In this document: piece after piece, positions 1 to 10,380 of the stretch
How positions within the stretch are numbered: the first letter of the stretch is position 1
Layout of the letters: each line of letters begins with the position of its first letter
DNA from: Anthostomella pinea
Taxonomy: Eukaryota > Ascomycota > Sordariomycetes > Xylariales > Xylariaceae
Assembly: GCA_963556695.1 (NCBI GenBank)
Contig: CAUWAG010000020.1
Coordinates: 3,286,001 to 3,350,000, forward strand
Reading direction: 5' to 3'
Length of the DNA: 64,000 bases
The notes under the pieces: generated by a model
Told to the model about the DNA's origin: nothing
Databases searched by the model: none
The model's input: the letters and a program-made list of their open reading frames with translations, nothing else
Position numbers and translations under genes: made by a program

Positions 1-644
1 ATATAAGGACTAACACTCCCCAAACCGAGAAAATACTTCAGATCTCTTCTTGTTAAAATAGAACGTCAAACTATCGAGTCTTGCTACAAGCTTATCAGCT
101 CGCTCTGGGCAGTGCTGCGCACTGCCTAGATAGTAGGGGCTAACGCATCCTTTTAAAACACGACTACTTGGAAGGTACTTAGAAACAGCTGGCATTACCA
201 CCTAAAAACAGGTACCATTCATTAAACGCTGCTTTACGTATACGGGAAGGGCCCGACCACCTGGTATTACCACTACCACCACCTAGTATCACTATTACTA
301 CCTGGTATCATTATTACTACTCAAAATTATTAATACTACTACTTAATGCTAATATTACATACTATTTGTTGGATCCATGCGATTCCAGACTGCAAACCAT
401 CTATACCAAGACCCACATGTATGATTAGATAAGATAAGATAGTGGATTGAGAGGGCACTTGGCCAGACCTTCGAGTCCAGCTAGATTCCTCTCAATCCAA
501 CCATCAGCAACATCATGACCTTGACCCCATACTCGAGTATTATGATTGATCGTTCAAGCCTGTTCCAACACTATTACTACTTAAAAACATTACGACTTAA
601 ATAATATTTAAAAACAAGTAGTATTATTACTTAATAACAAGTAC
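1..644. other. AT-rich intergenic DNA with simple repeats
   Basis: No gene is recognised here. The stretch is AT-rich, with imperfect TAC/TAT trinucleotide runs around 265-360 and 540-640. It forms the left flank of the DNA transposon that starts at 647. The only ordered structure I found is the inverted repeat at 443-499, listed separately. The composition resembles DNA worn down by RIP. Confidence 0.5.
443..499. repeat. 12-bp perfect inverted repeat (possible hairpin)
   Basis: TGGATTGAGAGG at 443-454 is matched by its exact reverse complement at 488-499, with a 33-nt loop. The loop contains a CCTTCGAGTCC string that loosely resembles a pol III B box, but there is no matching A box or cloverleaf, so I do not call a tRNA. 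Function unknown; it may be a remnant of a transposon end. Confidence 0.4.
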
Positions 645-646
645 TA

Positions 647-2506
647 ACGTAGGTCACAAGCGAGCGGCAATTACAAGCGAGCGGCAACTTTTCACCAGCC
701 ACCCAACCTTTCAATCAAGGCTCCTAATTGATCAACCAATAATAATGGCATTGCGTTATAACGAATCAGACTTACAGCTTGCTGTCCAAGCTAAGCGACG
801 CGACCCTCATATTACCATTGGCAAGCTTTCTAAGACTTTCCATGTCCCATACAATACCTTGAAGGCTAGAATCGCCGGCCGACCATCACGACGCGATAGC
901 ATGCCTAATTCTTTGAAACTTACGGTTTCTGAAGAGAATGCCATTTGTTCCTTCATAATCGACCTGGATGCGCGAGCATTTCCGCCCCGGTACACTTATG
1001 TTGAAGATATGGCAAATCAATTGTTGGCGGCGCGCGGGGCTGGACGCGTTGGAAAGAACTGGACGGCGAACTTCATCAAACGTACACCAGGCCTCCGGAT
1101 GCGTTTTCATCGGAGGATGGACTACGAGAGGGTCTTGAACGAAGATCCGGACGCGTATTGCGCGTGGTTTTGCCAAGTTGTGGCGGCAATCGCGAAACAT
1201 GGTATCCAAGACGCAGATATTTACAACTTCGACGAGACTGGGTTTATGATGGGCATTATTGGGTCCGGCATGGTCATTACAAGCGCCGAAAGACGTGGTA
1301 GGCCTAGACAAGCCCAGCAAGGCAACAGGGAATGGTCTACAGCAATTTCTGCTGTCAATGCTGATGGTTGGGTGGTCCCGCCGTTCATCATTCTACAGGG
1401 CAAAACCCACCTCACGTCATGGTATCGCGACACGACATTACCACGCGATTAGAAGGTGGCCGTGTCCGATAATGGGTGGACTACGAACGAGATTGGGTTG
1501 GAATGGATTCGGCATTTCGACAAGTATACCAGACCACGTATGACTGCCGGTAAACGCCTCCTCATCCTAGATGGTCACGAAAGCCACCATTCCCAGATCT
1601 TTGAGAGATATTGCCAGAACAATAGCATTATTACCCTTTGTATGCCTGCCCACTCGTCACACAGGCTCCAGCCTTTAGATGTCAGTTGTTTTAGCCCGCT
1701 CAAACGAGCGTACGGTCGCATGATTGAGGATCTCATGCGGCGTCATATAACCCATGTTTCGAAAGAGGACTTCCTTGCAGCGTTTTGTGAAGCACACAAC
1801 GCTGCTATGACGCCAGGGAACATTTGAGCAGGTTTCAGTACCACTGGGCTTGTTCCTTTTGACCCAGAAAGTGTCATTTCGAAACTGGATGCTGTCGCTG
1901 TCGTACGAACACCGTCGCCAGACCCCAATCTGCCACCCACTACTTGGACTTTGAAGACGCCTACCACCATCAACGAAGCGGTCAACCAATCGGTTCATAT
2001 CCGAAATCGAGTCAGAAACCACCAGGGAAGCTCACCTACATCAATAATTGATGCGTTGAGCTCGTTTTCAAAGGCTACATACGGTCTTATGCACAAGGTC
2101 GCTTTGGTTGATTCCCGGGTCCGCGAGCTAGAGGAGGCCAATCACCTATTAAGTAAACGCCGGAGGACAAAAAACAAACGTCTAGTGAAAGGAGGAATAC
2201 TTTCCGTTGAAGATACAGTAGGTCTCCAGGCTGTAAAGGATGGTGATGAGCTGGCAAGACAGGAAATGGGTGAAGGTAGTCGTCGTCCGAGGAGGGCGGC
2301 AGCGCGTGAGCGACGTTGTGGCGTTTGCGGCAACACTGGCCATAATGCGCGAACTTGTACAATAGAGATAGAAACGTCTGAAGAAGAAGAATCCGATTGA
2401 TTAGATTGAATTAAATGCGTTGTGGTCGAGTTATTTGACATGTTGGTTAGAAGATTGGTGAAAAGTTGCCGTTTGCTTGTAATTGCCGCTCGCTTGTGAC
2501 CTACGT
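647..2506 (+). mobile_element. Fot1/pogo-type DNA transposon, complete with TIRs
   Basis: The ends are terminal inverted repeats of about 51 bp (left 647-697, right about 2456-2506), starting ACGTAGGTCACAAGCGAGCG on both strands. TA dinucleotides at 645-646 and 2507-2508 are the target-site duplication expected of the Tc1/mariner/pogo superfamily. Total length is 1860 bp, close to Fot1 elements. Each TIR contains two adjacent copies of a 15-bp motif, ACAAGCGAGCGGCAA; the inner copy at the right end differs by two G/A changes. The single gene inside is a pogo transposase with two nonsense codons (745-2400). Structurally the element is complete, but it cannot make its own transposase. Confidence 0.93.
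745..2400 (+). pseudogene. pogo/Fot1-like DDE transposase, two in-frame stops
   Basis: One reading frame of 552 codons runs from the ATG at 745 to the stop at 2398-2400, interrupted by TAG at 1450-1452 and TGA at 1825-1827. The N-terminus carries helix-turn-helix DNA-binding regions of the CENP-B type. The DDE core is recognisable: FDETGF (first D, near 1230), SDNGW, LDGHESH (second D, near 1570) and LQPLDV (third D, near 1675). The C-terminus has a CCHC zinc knuckle (CGVCGNTGHNARTC, about 2317-2358) and an acidic tail. The first stop replaces a Trp seen in relatives (TGG to TAG), a RIP-type change. There are no frameshifts, so inactivation looks recent. The enzyme would act in the nucleus by cut-and-paste at TA. 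Confidence 0.92.
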
Positions 2507-2508
2507 TA

Positions 2509-3238
2509 TTTATTAAACGTTATTTTATAACGAGTTAAAAGCTTTACTACTTATTAATTAGCCGGAAAAAAGTTATATAATGCACTATATACGTTATACG
2601 CTAACATAACGTTGTATATATTTAAAGGTTTTTATGTAAAGTTAATTTTTACTCTTTACAATAAAAAAAAAAGTTTAATAATTTAATAGTTGAACAAATC
2701 GCGTTTTATATAACTTTTTTACATAAATTTAAATTGAATGTAGCGGTTTAAAGCCAGTAGTTATAAGTATATATTAGTATATATATACGGGTTAAAGATC
2801 TTAAATTAAAAAAGCTGCTGTAATATATACTTAAAGTATACACAGCGCTTATTTAATTGTATTAGCCTTTATCAACGCTATTTCCTTAAATATAATAATA
2901 ATTTTATTTATACTTTTCAATAACTTATATTAAAATACCGGCTGTAAAAAAAGCTTATATTATTTGTAACATGTTTATTAGAACTTCTCTACTGGTTAAC
3001 ATATATAAGTGCTTTTTTTCATATTAATTATCAAGATAAAAACGAATATAATATTCTTACAAAATCTACCGTAAAATCGCTTAATAAAAGCGTTATTTAT
3101 AACGAAAATATCAAACTTAATATTAATATTAAGAAAGTTTTGACTAACATTTAAAACAAGCTTATTTATTATTTAAATAGCTTTTTAAACGGTAATTTAT
3201 GCAACGTTTCGTATATGTAAATAAGACATAGAAGCCCT
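2509..3238. other. very AT-rich decayed DNA, probably RIP-affected
   Basis: There is no open reading frame of interest. The stretch is dominated by A and T, rich in TA dinucleotides and poly-T/poly-A runs, unlike the genic DNA further right. This is the usual look of heavily RIP-mutated repeats in Pezizomycotina. The original element cannot be named by eye. Confidence 0.55.
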
Positions 3239-3608
3239 TGTTTACTATGTACATATAACTATCTCTGGCTGAAAAGGAAAAAGAAGATCGAGCGGCACAG
3301 CCAAACCTGGTGGGCAACTAGATAAGTGTGTCCGCCTTATAATTCAGAGCCGTAGTAGGTCTGTGACAACCAGTCGTTCAGGAGGTCACGTGCTGTCACG
3401 TGATCCCAGGACCATCACCGATAATAGCGACTTAGTATTAGATTTGAGCCAATTGTCAGAGCGAAGTGCGTGTCTGTATATTCCGTCTGTCTAGAGTGTA
3501 CTTGTGCGACCATGGCAGTTTTGTGCCAGAGAAGGCTGGATTGGGATAGAACAACTAGGTTATGTTCTATCTGTCAAGGTGCCTTTTAGACGTACCTTTA
3601 ATCTAACA
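3239..3608 (-). repeat. left (3') LTR of the Copia element
   Basis: About 370 bp, homologous to segments at 8699-8925 and 9346-9744. Shared landmarks are the AAAAGGAAAA region, the AGATTTgAGCc-AATTGTCAGAG segment near 3430, the GGAACAACTAGGTT-like segment near 3545, and TCAAGGTGCCTT followed by ACCTTTAATC near 3577-3603. The minus-strand end starts TGTTAGATT, next to a polypurine tract. The two LTRs have diverged substantially, so the insertion is old. Confidence 0.75.
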
Positions 3609-3714
3609 CACCCCCTCAGCCAGGCAGGCAACGGCTCTTGCTGAACTAGTCTACAGAGTAAATTACTTCAGGGTCTTGACTTAGAATCTCTTTTCTCTTC
3701 TCAATGGCTCCCTC

Positions 3715-6220
3715 TTATGACCTCAAATCAACCTGTCTCGCCTGAGTGTGCAACAATCTTAACTGATCCAAAAATCCTGCCCACCGTTGAGCCGGCAAGG
3801 CTTTGGTCAACCCATCCGCTTTTATCTGTGCTGATGGTGTGTAATTGATGCTGACAGTTCCTTGTTCCATTTCTTGTCGAAGCCAATGGTTGTGTATATC
3901 CACATGCCACAACTTGGTTTTTAAAAGAGCGATTTTAGCGGTTACTAGCTTGATTATCTGTGTATTGTCGCATTCCATTTTGTTCTTCTCCCTTTAAGTT
4001 GAACATTAAGTTCCGTAGCCAGCTTGCTGATATACAGAGTCTCTTTGATTGCTTGAGCCAGTGCGAGTAGTTCCGCTTCTGTAGTAGATGTAATGACTAT
4101 GTCTTGCTTGTTAACCCTCTGGCCGATCAATCCTCCAAAGAGAGTCGTGGCAAAGGCCTGAGAGCTCTTTCTATCAAGAGAATTATTGGCAAAAGAAGCA
4201 TTACTAGCCACCACTAAATTGTCTCCTTCTCCAAACTAGAGAGAGTAGTGTCTTCTTCTGTATAGGCATTGGATGACTCGGTCAGCCACATTCTGATGGA
4301 TCTGACTTGGGTTTATGAAGAATCTTGCAAGGCGTGATGTTATGAAAGTTATGTCTGGCCGTATCAAAATAGAGGCAAATAAAATGGAACCAATCTTGTG
4401 CTGGTATTTCTAGATCTTGTAAAGGGCGGCATGATCTTGCCGAGGCAGTAGTTCTTCTGTACCCATTGGGACCTCAAGGAGTCTATCAGTCAGATTGGTT
4501 AGCTTAGTTACTTTCTAATATAAGAAGTCTGGGATAGCCAGATCTTTTGCTGTGGCCGGTCCCAAATGATTTCCATTCTAAGGAACCATTGAACGTGCTC
4601 ACCTACAGTGATCTCATATCGTTATTAAAGCTGCTAAATCACGTCTTGAACATCTTCTTGTACGTATTTTTTTATATGCAATGATCACGTCGTTCACATA
4701 GAAAAATATCATGATTCCTTTTCTTATGTAACAGTACGGCTTTTGTAGAATTGGATTGAATCCCAAGCTGGTCAGAGTCTTTAAGAACACCTTTTGCCAT
4801 AATAATAAAGAAATTCTTAGCCTATAAAGTGCCTTGTTTAACTAAGAAAATTGTACCTTTCTTGTAATAGCCGTGTGGCATCTGCATGAAGATCTTCTCA
4901 TTGATAGGAGCATGCACAAAGGGGTTAACAACGTTGTACTAGATCATCTTTAGGTCAAACTTGGCCACTAGGGCTATCAAGGTTCTGAACGATCTTCCAG
5001 TAAGAGTAGCTGCATATGTTTGCTTTGAATACAGCCCTTTTTGTTGATCTCCTCTGACTATAAGACGTGCCTTATACTTGATGAACCTCCTATACTTATT
5101 AAACTTATAGACATACACCCACATGCAGTCCAAGATTTGATGCTCTTGTATAGATGGGTCTTTCTTTTGGATCTCAGTCCATAACTTCATGCCGTTATGA
5201 CTTTTTAGGTGATCCTTTTTGGCTATTTTGAACAAGTGTCCTATTGAATGGGTTGCAAGTTTGTCGCACCGCTGGGGCACTTCTTCTAGGAATCGCCTGT
5301 ACAGCTTAAATCCTTTTTGCAAGACTCTTTCTATACTTGCCCGATTTAGGGTTGTTTGACCTGATCGTTTTATAAACGAAGCCCTAAGGCCTGCTAGAAA
5401 CACCGCTTTCCAAGGCTCGAGCTCTTTTCGTCCTGGATCTTGGAGAGGATTTTTGGGTTCCTCATTCTCCTTCTGAATACTATGACATAGTAGGGCGGAC
5501 GGAGGACTAGTCGGTGATAAAGGTAATAGGATAAATTTTGCCGTGGCGTACGGGTGCTCATTCCCAATACCCACATCTATTTTCTCTTCTATCTTTTAGA
5601 CGTATATCCCTGTCAGGACCACTGGACCTCCTGCACTTCTATCTTCTACCCCTGTTAGAGGAGGATGTTGGTCTGTTTGCAGTTTATCAAGATTTTCTTC
5701 CTTGTCCTAGACATAGTTGTTGGACTCAGATATAACATACTTATTGAACATGGCATGTATCTTTTTAATAATTACTGTCTTTAAGTCATCTTGGAACCGC
5801 TTTTTATTTCTATCAAATACTTCGTTCTTATTGGAAGCAACATCTCTCGTACTGATTACCTTGTTCAGGTGAGGCACCCACATACAGTAGATATTGGAGG
5901 ACTGATATCCAACCAAGTATCCAATTTCATGCTTTTGGACTGAGTTTGTCTAGCCTTTAACGACCTAATTTTATGTCAGTTATTATTGCGTAGACCTTGC
6001 AGTCATACACCCAGAGATGTGTCTGGTTGGGGCGTGTCACGACCAGATCAAGGCATTGAGGCGAACTCAGTCCATTGGGTGCTATAGACAAAGATTCTAA
6101 GCTAAAGAGAAAAGGAAAGAAATGACCAACAATGCATTGCGAAAAGCGCGACCAAGTCCAGGAGCAGGTGGAGCTCTGCTTGTGCCTGATCCCCACAGCC
6201 AGCTTCCGATTGGCTACCAC
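3715..6220 (-). pseudogene. Copia pol remnant: reverse transcriptase and RNase H
   Basis: The minus strand keeps clear blocks of a Copia polyprotein in several broken frames. From C- to N-terminal: RNase H end with ADGLTKALP (3715-3978); RNase H middle with STTEAELLALAQA (3954-4214); the reverse-transcriptase catalytic box as FFYVND, where YVDD is expected, at 4689-4700; the N-terminal RT block with ARLIVRGDQQKG (about 4939-5100); and the linker after integrase, with VGYQSSNIYCMWVP and STRDV (5707-5916). The block at about 5957-6050 resembles the integrase C-terminus. The Asp-to-Asn change in YVDD is a G-to-A change on the coding strand and would abolish polymerase activity. No frame is intact. 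Confidence 0.8.
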
Positions 6221-9200
6221 AGTCCTGGCAGTTGAGGGCTGCTTGGGAGCAGGTCCTTACAGAGCGCTTGTTTGAGGCTATTAGTCAACCTGTCTTCTTT
6301 ATGACTGCTTTAAAAAAGACATAAAAAAGGGGTTTCTACCCACTCTTTCTTCTTAGTGTCCGATTATAAGGATATGTAGCCGCTTTCAGTATTTCTGGCC
6401 ATAGGAGGGTCAGTAATCTAGCATTAATTTGCATTGTGCGTGCTTTTGTTTTTAGTATATCTTTAGGCGCTCAACACTTCTATTTTAGGCTTGTGTATTG
6501 GGAGCAGTAGGCTCTATCTTGATCTCGCGGGCTTCTAACCATTCCCCTATATCTAGCTTGTTAATGTATATCTCATTATCTGTTTCAATTATCTTGACTT
6601 TGATGCCGTACTTGCGTTCCAGCCATGAGAGGTGTGTTGACACCACACGGATGATTGTTTGCGTAGTCCAATTCTCGAGAGCATAGTCTTATAAGACACT
6701 AGAGTTCCTGCGTGTGAAGACCATATGAGATGACTTGTTTGATAACAATCCCTAATAATTGTGGAAGTCAAGAACTAATCTCTTTCCTAGATCTTTGTAA
6801 TTGGATTGTAGATATATGCTGTCTGGCCTTGGACATTTTGCATAACTTGCATTATACTCCTGTTGGTCCTCGGATAATCACCCCCTGAGATGCGCGTACT
6901 AGGTGTGCCAAAGCTTTTGGACCAGGATGTTCTAGTTGTTAATGCTATAGCTACGCATTCTCTTTGAGAGGAGGTCTTCTGAACCATGAGTTGTGTAGAT
7001 GCTTCTTTCTTAGTTGTGTAGTATGAAACATAGCTTTTGGGCCGTTCGGTTAGTAGTTGATGATATATTGGCCATACATGTCCTTAATATGGCCGACCAA
7101 GGTATTGTCTCTTCTTTTAAGACTGGTCTGCCTTTTCTTGTTGTCCTACTAACACCCTCTCTGTCTGAGTCCTCGTAGGGATACAAGAATAGTGAAGAAT
7201 AAGGGGCAGTAAGCTGTATTTGAAAAGCTGATAATTGTGCTTTTGATGCGTACTTGCATATTACTGTACGCTTGGATGGGTAGAGGGCGATCTCCTGACT
7301 ATATGAAATCCCCTGGTGGCGCAGTCCTCCAGCTGGTTAGACGTTATGTGTTGAATACACGGACGTTGATTGATTCTCTTGATTGTTCTACTCTCCGTGC
7401 AGAGATTGATCATCTGTCTTCTTGGTGGGTCAGATGTCTTGTGCGTCTCTGCCCCACTGGAGATTTCCCGGTGTCTATCTCTGGCTCACATTCAATACAT
7501 TCGTGCTAGTATTTAACACTATGCTTGGTTTGTGATTGTGATGGTGCTTCCCTTGTCTAAAATGATTGAGTATGCCAGTCGATAATCGTCTGATTTGACC
7601 GCTGTGAAGGCTGACGGCACCTTGCCTATCATTCTGCCATAGAGTCAATCTTGAATCTCTTCATGCTCTTCTTGAGATTGAGAAGTTGTTAGATTTCAAA
7701 GTGTTCTATTAAGGAGAGGAATTCCAGCTACTCTGGAGCGGCCAGAATGGCCCTATATATATCCAAGATACTAAAGGAAAGGATACGTGGCCTTATATTG
7801 GCCACGTATGTGACAGAGTCACAAATGGGGATGGTGATCCTGAAGGATGACTATGGATGGGCTAACGTAGCCCAGAATCCAACAGAAGTCCTTGTACTTG
7901 ATTTTGACTTGTTCCGCTTCAAGGCACGGACTTGGGCTTGTAGTTCTGAATCTTCCAAGGCTTGGGTTGTCTTCTTAACAAGATAGTCTCTAGGTTGGAA
8001 GCCCTTCCATGCCTTCTATAGGAAGATATAGAAATAATTCGCTAATGCGTGTTTCATTCCACACGCTAGACATTAAGAATGGTCCTTATCCCTACTTCTC
8101 CCGTTCTTTGGTCCGTGTTTGGTCTATTTTCTCCCAGACTTTTTGTTTCTAGTTTTCTGTTGTTTTTTGCCGAAGCCCTCGCTATTGTAGGTAGAACCAA
8201 ATGCACCTTTGGAGACTCGTCCAGCTTTGTTGGTGGTCTACAAAATAGCCCTCGTGGAGTCATTGACAAGATCTCGATATTTCAGAATCTCATGCCGGAT
8301 TTGTTTGTCCTTAATAACTATGTAAGTACTTGACCATATGGGAAATGCTTTAGATGCCGCGTCTAGGAAGTCTCTGACCAATGAGTTTATATTGAGCGTC
8401 TCGGGAACTTCTTTTTGATGGACCTTTATAAAGGCGATCTTCTAAGAGACAATCCATCTTGCTGCATTTTTGGGATTTCTGAGGGGTTAGAGTGCTGTCT
8501 TATAGAGTTGTCTTACATCCTCCTGCTCATCTGTACTAGCCATTCTGCACTTGGCTTGGAGATTTGCGTACCACTCCCAGATTGGTTGCTTTGGAATGCA
8601 GCAGGTGGTCTTATAATGGTTTGTGACAGACTTGAGTATATGGTTCTTGATTTTCTTTAAAGACAGTGCTTGTCACGAAGCGTAAATATGGAGTGGATGT
8701 AACAGTCCTGCTTTCACTACGTACGTGTAAGAATCTCTCGGTGAAGAGGAAAAGAAGGATCTGGCCCACCAGCTAATCTAGTAGCAGTTAGGGCAACACG
8801 TCCTGTGCGCCAGGTCACCTGATGCAGCGCACTGACCACTGCAGATAGGGTGTCAGACCTGATGGGAGGTCAGACCATCATAGTGCTTACTTCTTGTGCA
8901 GTTTCTAGATTTGATTGTAAAAGCTATTGTCGAGTTTATAGGTTTGTTTTCCCGTTATTGTTAGATCTGATAGTATTTATACGCTATTATTTCGCTTATA
9001 TTAAATGATTTTGTTGTCTTTGTTTCCGTCATTTGGATCGGCATTAACTTTGATGGCTTGGCTTGGTTTGAGAGTCATTCGTTTCTTCTCATATTTCTTT
9101 CGTGCAATATTGAGAATCTCTGGTTGTTATATAATACCCTTCTTCTGAATGAAGAGGTCAAAAAGACCTATAATGTCTGCCTTCAATTGAAACTCATGGT

Positions 9201-9290
9201 CCCATTTAGGCCATTCTCTTATTTCTGACAGTGATGCTGAGAAGTCTGCTTTCTCAGACTCTTGAAAGGTTAAAAGAACAGGCATCTTAG
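6221..9290 (-). pseudogene. Copia gag, protease and integrase remnants
   Basis: This is the left half of the same element on the minus strand. A Gag N-terminus is visible near 9127-9290 (residues such as EIREWPKWDHEF). Weak protease/linker and integrase-like stretches follow between about 6.2 and 8.3 kb. The frames are broken too often to assign exact domains. Apparent plus-strand frames here, such as 7747-7986, are antisense to these remnants. I infer the identity mainly from position between Gag and RT, plus short motif matches. Confidence 0.5.
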
Positions 9291-9744
9291 ATATGCAGGA
9301 TAGATCGAGTTTGCTAAAGAGGTTGGCAATGAGACTCTTAATTATCAGATTTAAGCTAATTGTCAGAGTAAAGTGTGTGTCTGTATTCCTTTTGTCTGGA
9401 GTGTCTCTGTGTGACTGTAGCAGTTTTATGCTAAAGGGGGCTGAATTGGGTCGGAACAACTAGGTTCTTGTCAAGGCTTAGACAAACAAAGATTGGCCGG
9501 TGGGTAGATTGACACTGATATTGCTATCCTATGTACTAGTGGTAGAGTACAAGACGAGAGACGAAAAGAAAAAAGAGGAAACAAGCAAAGAGACGTTTCA
9601 CGAGCCAACTATATAGAATCTCGGACAGAGATTCCATCTCGTTCCACGATGTTCTACGCGTGCTTCCAAACTATTCCAGATCGTTCCATGACAGTTCTGG
9701 TGTCTACCTATCAAGGTGCCTTCAGGGCTCACCTTTAATCCAAT
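8699..9744 (-). repeat. right (5') LTR of the Copia element, interrupted
   Basis: Two separated segments match the left LTR: 8699-8925 matches its left part, and 9346-9468 plus 9699-9744 match its right part. The 225-bp solo LTR at 9469-9693 accounts for the second gap. The first gap (about 8926-9345) contains the Gag start rather than LTR sequence. The region is therefore rearranged or made of two overlapping copies; see the separate observation. Confidence 0.6.
9469..9693. mobile_element. solo LTR, family A, copy 1 (225 bp)
   Basis: The sequence starts TGTCAAGGCTTAGAC and ends TTCCATGACA, giving TG...CA termini. It is flanked by the 5-bp direct repeat GTTCT at 9464-9468 and 9694-9698, a standard LTR-element target-site duplication. 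It interrupts the right LTR of the Copia element, whose sequence resumes at 9699. A second copy lies at 33938-34162 and differs at only four positions, all transitions. The internal coding part has been lost by LTR-LTR recombination and is not present in this window. Transcription direction cannot be fixed from the LTR alone. Confidence 0.93.
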
Positions 9745-10380
9745 AATCTCATTTTTACCCTATCTGAACCCCTGAACTTCACAGTTTAAAAATATTAAAT
9801 ATATAATATTAAAATATACTGTAAAACAATACTTAACCAAATATATCTATTAATAATATATGTTAAAAAGCGCGAAATAAATAAATAAACTCTTATTACA
9901 ATAAATACTTACCAAGTCTTATTTACTAAAGTACGTATTATTTATTAAATATAAGCTGCCAAAATAAATACGTTACTAAAATCGATTTAAAATATTTATA
10001 ATGAATAGATTTAAAAAAAAACCCGTACTAATTGCTAGATTTAATCTTATTGTCAAATTCAAAGGATCTCTAAAGGTATATGCCATGTGGAGTGCTGGCT
10101 AGTCAGGTGGCTAGTTAAGGAAGCTGCTATAACTAGCACCCTGAATCGTACATTGACTTGGGAAAAGGTGGGCCAAAAGATCGTCTCTTGCATCTCCGGA
10201 GCTGTACAAATTGGTGTAGATACCACGCAAGTGAGATAGCTGAGAAATGATAAAAACAATTGCAGCTACCGCTCAAGACCACAGGCTTGTCAACCCTTTA
10301 AAATCTGACAGTTATTTATATTAAACTTGCTATACACTATAATAAAACTCCAAACAATACTATTATATAAAGTGTAGGAT
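9745..10380. other. AT-rich decayed DNA
   Basis: No gene is seen. 9780-10050 and 10265-10380 are strongly AT-rich with TA-rich runs; a less biased island lies between them. This resembles RIP-mutated repeat DNA flanking the Copia element. Confidence 0.5.

Larger units (their letters stand above)
3239..9744 (-). mobile_element. decayed Ty1/Copia LTR retrotransposon
   Basis: A minus-strand Copia element lies between related LTR sequences at 3239-3608 and about 8699-9744. Read on the minus strand, the 5' LTR is on the right; a Gag start follows near 9290, integrase-linker and reverse transcriptase regions lie near 6.2-4.6 kb, and RNase H near 4.2-3.7 kb. A purine-rich tract, GGCTGAGGGGG, sits just inside the left LTR, which begins TGTTAGATT on the minus strand; this is the expected polypurine tract position. 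Coding frames are broken by many stops and shifts. The right LTR is split by about 420 bp and further interrupted by the solo LTR at 9469-9693. Outer boundaries are approximate, within about 10 bp. Confidence 0.8.

Noticed and set aside
443..499. hairpin as a tRNA or small RNA gene
   Set aside because: A single 12-bp stem only, without cloverleaf geometry or an A box.
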